This document shows, piece after piece, positions 4,203 through 6,286 of a stretch of DNA of 6,286 bases (the stretch's first letter is position 1; every line of letters starts with the position of its first letter). The DNA is from DASSFZ01 sp035693785. GTDB lineage: Bacteria > Chloroflexota > Anaerolineae > Fen-1058. The stretch is taken from NCBI GenBank assembly GCA_035693785.1, contig DASSFZ010000137.1, positions 1 to 6,286 on the forward strand, read 5' to 3'. Position numbers and translations under genes: made by a program. The notes under the pieces were generated by a model. It was not told where the DNA came from and ran no database searches. It saw only the letters and a program-made list of their open reading frames with translations.

Positions 4203-6286
4203 ATGTCTACGCCAATTTTAGCCACTAAACTTTATATCCCTCCGCCTCGGCCTAAAGTTGTCCTCCGCCCCCGCCTGATCGAGCGGATGAACGAGGCTCT
4301 GCACCGCAAACTGACCCTCATCTGTGCCCCCGCCGGCTTTGGTAAAACCACGTTGGTCAGCGAATGGGTCGCCAGTTGCGGGCGACCGGTCGCCTGGCTG
4401 TCGCTGGACGAAGGGGATAACGACCCCACACGCTTTCTGGTTTACCTCGTCGCTGCTTTGCAGACGATTGCGGCGAATATTGGAGCAGGAGTGTTGGGTG
4501 TGCTCCAATCCCCTCAGCCACCGCCAACCGAATCGATTCTGACGGCTCTGCTCAATGAAATCACCACCGTCCCGGACAATTTCGTCCTCGTCCTTGACGA
4601 CTACCACGTTATTGATTCCAAACCGGTTGACAATGCCCTCACCTTTCTGCTCGAGCACCTGCCACCACAGATGCACCTGGTCATCGCCACCCGTGAGGAT
4701 CCACAGCTCCCCCTGGCCCGGTTACGCGCTCGGGGCCAATTGACCGAACTGCGTGCCACCGACTTGCGTTTTACCCTCTCTGAAGCCGCCGAATTTCTCA
4801 ACCAGGTGATGGGCCTAAACCTCTCGGCAGAAGACATCGCCGCACTGGAAATCCGCACCGAAGGCTGGATTGCCGGCCTGCAATTGGCCGCGATTTCAAT
4901 GCAGGGACATAAAGACGCCGCCGGCTTCATCAAATCTTTCACCGGCAGCCACCATTTCGTGCTGGACTATCTGGTTGAAGAAGTCTTGGAACAACAGTCC
5001 GAAAGCGTCCAGACTTTCTTGCTGCGCACATCGATCCTCGACCGCCTGTGCGGCCCCCTGTGTGATGCGGTTCTGCTCGACTCCTCTGCTTCCGGGCAGG
5101 AAACCCTGAAATATCTCGAACGCGCCAACCTGTTCATCGTCCCCCTGGACAACGAGCGGCGTTGGTACCGCTATCATCACCTCTTTGCTGATTTGCTGCG
5201 GCAGCGACTGTACCAGAGCGCCGCCTCGTCCACAGGGGACGAGGGTAGGGGCGCGGATGAATTACACAGACGCGCCAGCCAATGGTATGAAGACAATGGC
5301 CTGGAGATTGAAGCTTTCCACCATGCTGTTGCCGCCAATGACGTTGATCACGCCGCGCGCCTGGTTGAAGGAAAAGGGATGCCTCTGCAGTTTCGCGGCG
5401 CGTTGGCCCCAGTCCTTCACTGGCTGGAGTCGCTGCCGACGACGGTCCTGGATGCCAGGCCCTCGTTGTGGGTGATGTATGCCTCCGCGTTATCGATGGC
5501 TGGCCAACTGGCCGGCGTCGAACCGAAACTGCAAGCTGCAGAAGCAGCCCTGCAAGGCGCCGAGCCAGACGATAAGACCCGAAACCTCGTTGGGCATATT
5601 GCCGCCATACGGGCCTTGTTGGCTGCCGTTCAGAACCAGGTAGAAACCATCATTGCCCAGTCGCGCCGCGCCCTGGAGTATCTGCACCCCGGCAATCTGG
5701 CCGTTCGTACGGCCACGACCTGGAAGCTGGGGTGGGCCTACCAGCTCCAGGGAGACCGGGCCGCGGCCCGCCGGGCCTATACCGAAGCCATTTCTATAAG
5801 CCAGGCGTCTGGGAATATCATTGTCAACGTATCGGCTAGTATCGGCCTGGGCAACATACAGGAAGCAGAAAACCAGCTCCATCTGGCGGTCCAGACCTAC
5901 CGGCGCGTCCTGCAACTGGCAGGTGATCCGCCGCTGCCGGTTGCCTGCGAAGCGCATCTTGGCCTGGCCCGTATATGCTACGAATGGAACGACCTGGATG
6001 CCGCTGAGCAGCATGGGCAGCAGAGCGTCCAACTGGCGGGGCAGATAGAAAACACTGACCGATTCGTCGCCTGTGAGGTGTTTCTTGCCCGGCTAAAACT
6101 GGCTCGGGGAGATGTGGCCGGCGCGGCCGCTATTTTAGATCAGGCCGAACAGTCCGTGCGCCAGCATAACTTTGTCCATCGGATGCCTGAGGTTGCTGCC
6201 GCACAAGTGCTGACGTTGCTTCGCCAGGGCAATCTGGCAGCAGCCGCTCATCTGGCTCAGACGCACGAACTCCCCATCAGCCAGGC
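4203..6286 (+). CDS. MalT-like LuxR-family regulator (STAND ATPase), 3' end missing
   Basis: An open frame of 694 codons plus 2 bases runs off the window. The start is firm: an in-frame TGA lies at 4197-4199, two codons upstream, and the N-terminus ATKLYIPPPRPKVVLRPRLIERM is the usual opening of this family. No clear Shine-Dalgarno site precedes it. Domains: STAND NTPase with Walker A APAGFGKTT (42-50), Walker B FVLVLDDYH (127-135) and the sensor block ATREDPQLPLARLRARG (162-178); the helical GWIAGLQLAA (221-230); HHLFADLLRQRL (325-336) closing the winged-helix region; then TPR-like helix pairs near 506-539, 543-576, 583-616 and 621-654. MalT is about 900 residues, so some 200 residues, including the expected C-terminal LuxR helix-turn-helix, should lie beyond the edge. 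In MalT an inducer bound to the helical repeat region, with ATP, drives oligomerisation and transcription activation. The ligand and target genes here are unknown. Linker 337-352 looks expanded. Third-position base use is more mixed than in the three genes upstream. Confidence 0.9.
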   Translation, partial: MSTPILATKLYIPPPRPKVVLRPRLIERMNEALHRKLTLICAPAGFGKTTLVSEWVASCGRPVAWLSLDEGDNDPTRFLVYLVAALQTIAANIGAGVLGVLQSPQPPPTESILTALLNEITTVPDNFVLVLDDYHVIDSKPVDNALTFLLEHLPPQMHLVIATREDPQLPLARLRARGQLTELRATDLRFTLSEAAEFLNQVMGLNLSAEDIAALEIRTEGWIAGLQLAAISMQGHKDAAGFIKSFTGSHHFVLDYLVEEVLEQQSESVQTFLLRTSILDRLCGPLCDAVLLDSSASGQETLKYLERANLFIVPLDNERRWYRYHHLFADLLRQRLYQSAASSTGDEGRGADELHRRASQWYEDNGLEIEAFHHAVAANDVDHAARLVEGKGMPLQFRGALAPVLHWLESLPTTVLDARPSLWVMYASALSMAGQLAGVEPKLQAAEAALQGAEPDDKTRNLVGHIAAIRALLAAVQNQVETIIAQSRRALEYLHPGNLAVRTATTWKLGWAYQLQGDRAAARRAYTEAISISQASGNIIVNVSASIGLGNIQEAENQLHLAVQTYRRVLQLAGDPPLPVACEAHLGLARICYEWNDLDAAEQHGQQSVQLAGQIENTDRFVACEVFLARLKLARGDVAGAAAILDQAEQSVRQHNFVHRMPEVAAAQVLTLLRQGNLAAAAHLAQTHELPISQ
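5225..5243 (+). repeat. 7-bp-stem inverted repeat inside the regulator linker
   Basis: CTCGTCC (5225-5231) and GGACGAG (5237-5243) pair perfectly around ACAGG, followed by the G-rich GGTAGGGGCGCGG. It encodes the Ser/Gly/Asp linker between the winged-helix region and the helical repeats. The reading frame stays open. This may be a small repeat fragment taken up in frame, or chance. Confidence 0.5.

Noticed and set aside
5490..6032. Minus-strand open frame of 180 codons inside the regulator
   Set aside because: The + strand frame is continuous from 4203 to the end with family-typical NTPase and TPR features, so this is a shadow.

Overview
The window is GC-rich bacterial DNA carrying three complete genes and one gene cut by the right edge, all on the + strand. 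They are a MoxR/CoxD-type AAA+ ATPase, a CoxE-type VWA protein, a 12-helix major facilitator (MFS) transporter, and the N-terminal 694 residues of a MalT-type (STAND) LuxR-family regulator. No rRNA, tRNA, CRISPR array, transposase or phage gene was seen. The gene set suggests Chloroflexota (Anaerolineae-like): CoxDE pairs outside a CO-dehydrogenase cluster, large MalT-like regulators, GTG/ATG starts with Shine-Dalgarno sites, and short period-7 and period-13 repeats between genes. This is inferred from family resemblance and style. No marker gene is present, so the phylum is tentative.

Layout. Bases 1-65 are a 13-bp tandem array that probably continues to the left, followed by a C-rich stretch. 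A good sigma-70-like promoter (TTGCCA, 18 bp, TACAAT; 101-130) and a Shine-Dalgarno site precede the ATPase (158-1123). The 143-bp gap after it is almost entirely heptamer-based repeat: five CAGTRAW units, then four 14-bp units (CACTGATCACYGGT) in the opposite sense, able to pair with the first set. The VWA gene (1267-2646, GTG start) follows. A perfect 15-bp inverted repeat with a 4-nt loop (2673-2706) separates it from the MFS gene (2741-4006). A 196-bp gap with a C9 tract, a small hairpin and a GT-rich leader comes before the regulator gene, which starts at 4203 and runs off the end.

How the genes may work together. The AAA+ ATPase and VWA protein are a recognised functional pair: a MoxR-type ATPase and a metal-ion-binding (MIDAS) VWA adaptor that together mature or remodel a client protein or cofactor. 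In carboxidotrophs the CoxD/CoxE pair serves the Mo/Cu CO dehydrogenase, but no cox structural gene is visible here, so the client is unknown. The MFS exporter-like protein and the regulator look like separate units. Each has its own leader, and nothing in the sequence ties them to the ATPase/VWA pair.

The most unusual content is the repeat DNA around the ATPase/VWA pair. One array borders the promoter and another fills the space between the two cistrons. The stop codon of the ATPase directly abuts that array, and its last ~20 residues look atypical for the family. No clearly new biological system was recognised.
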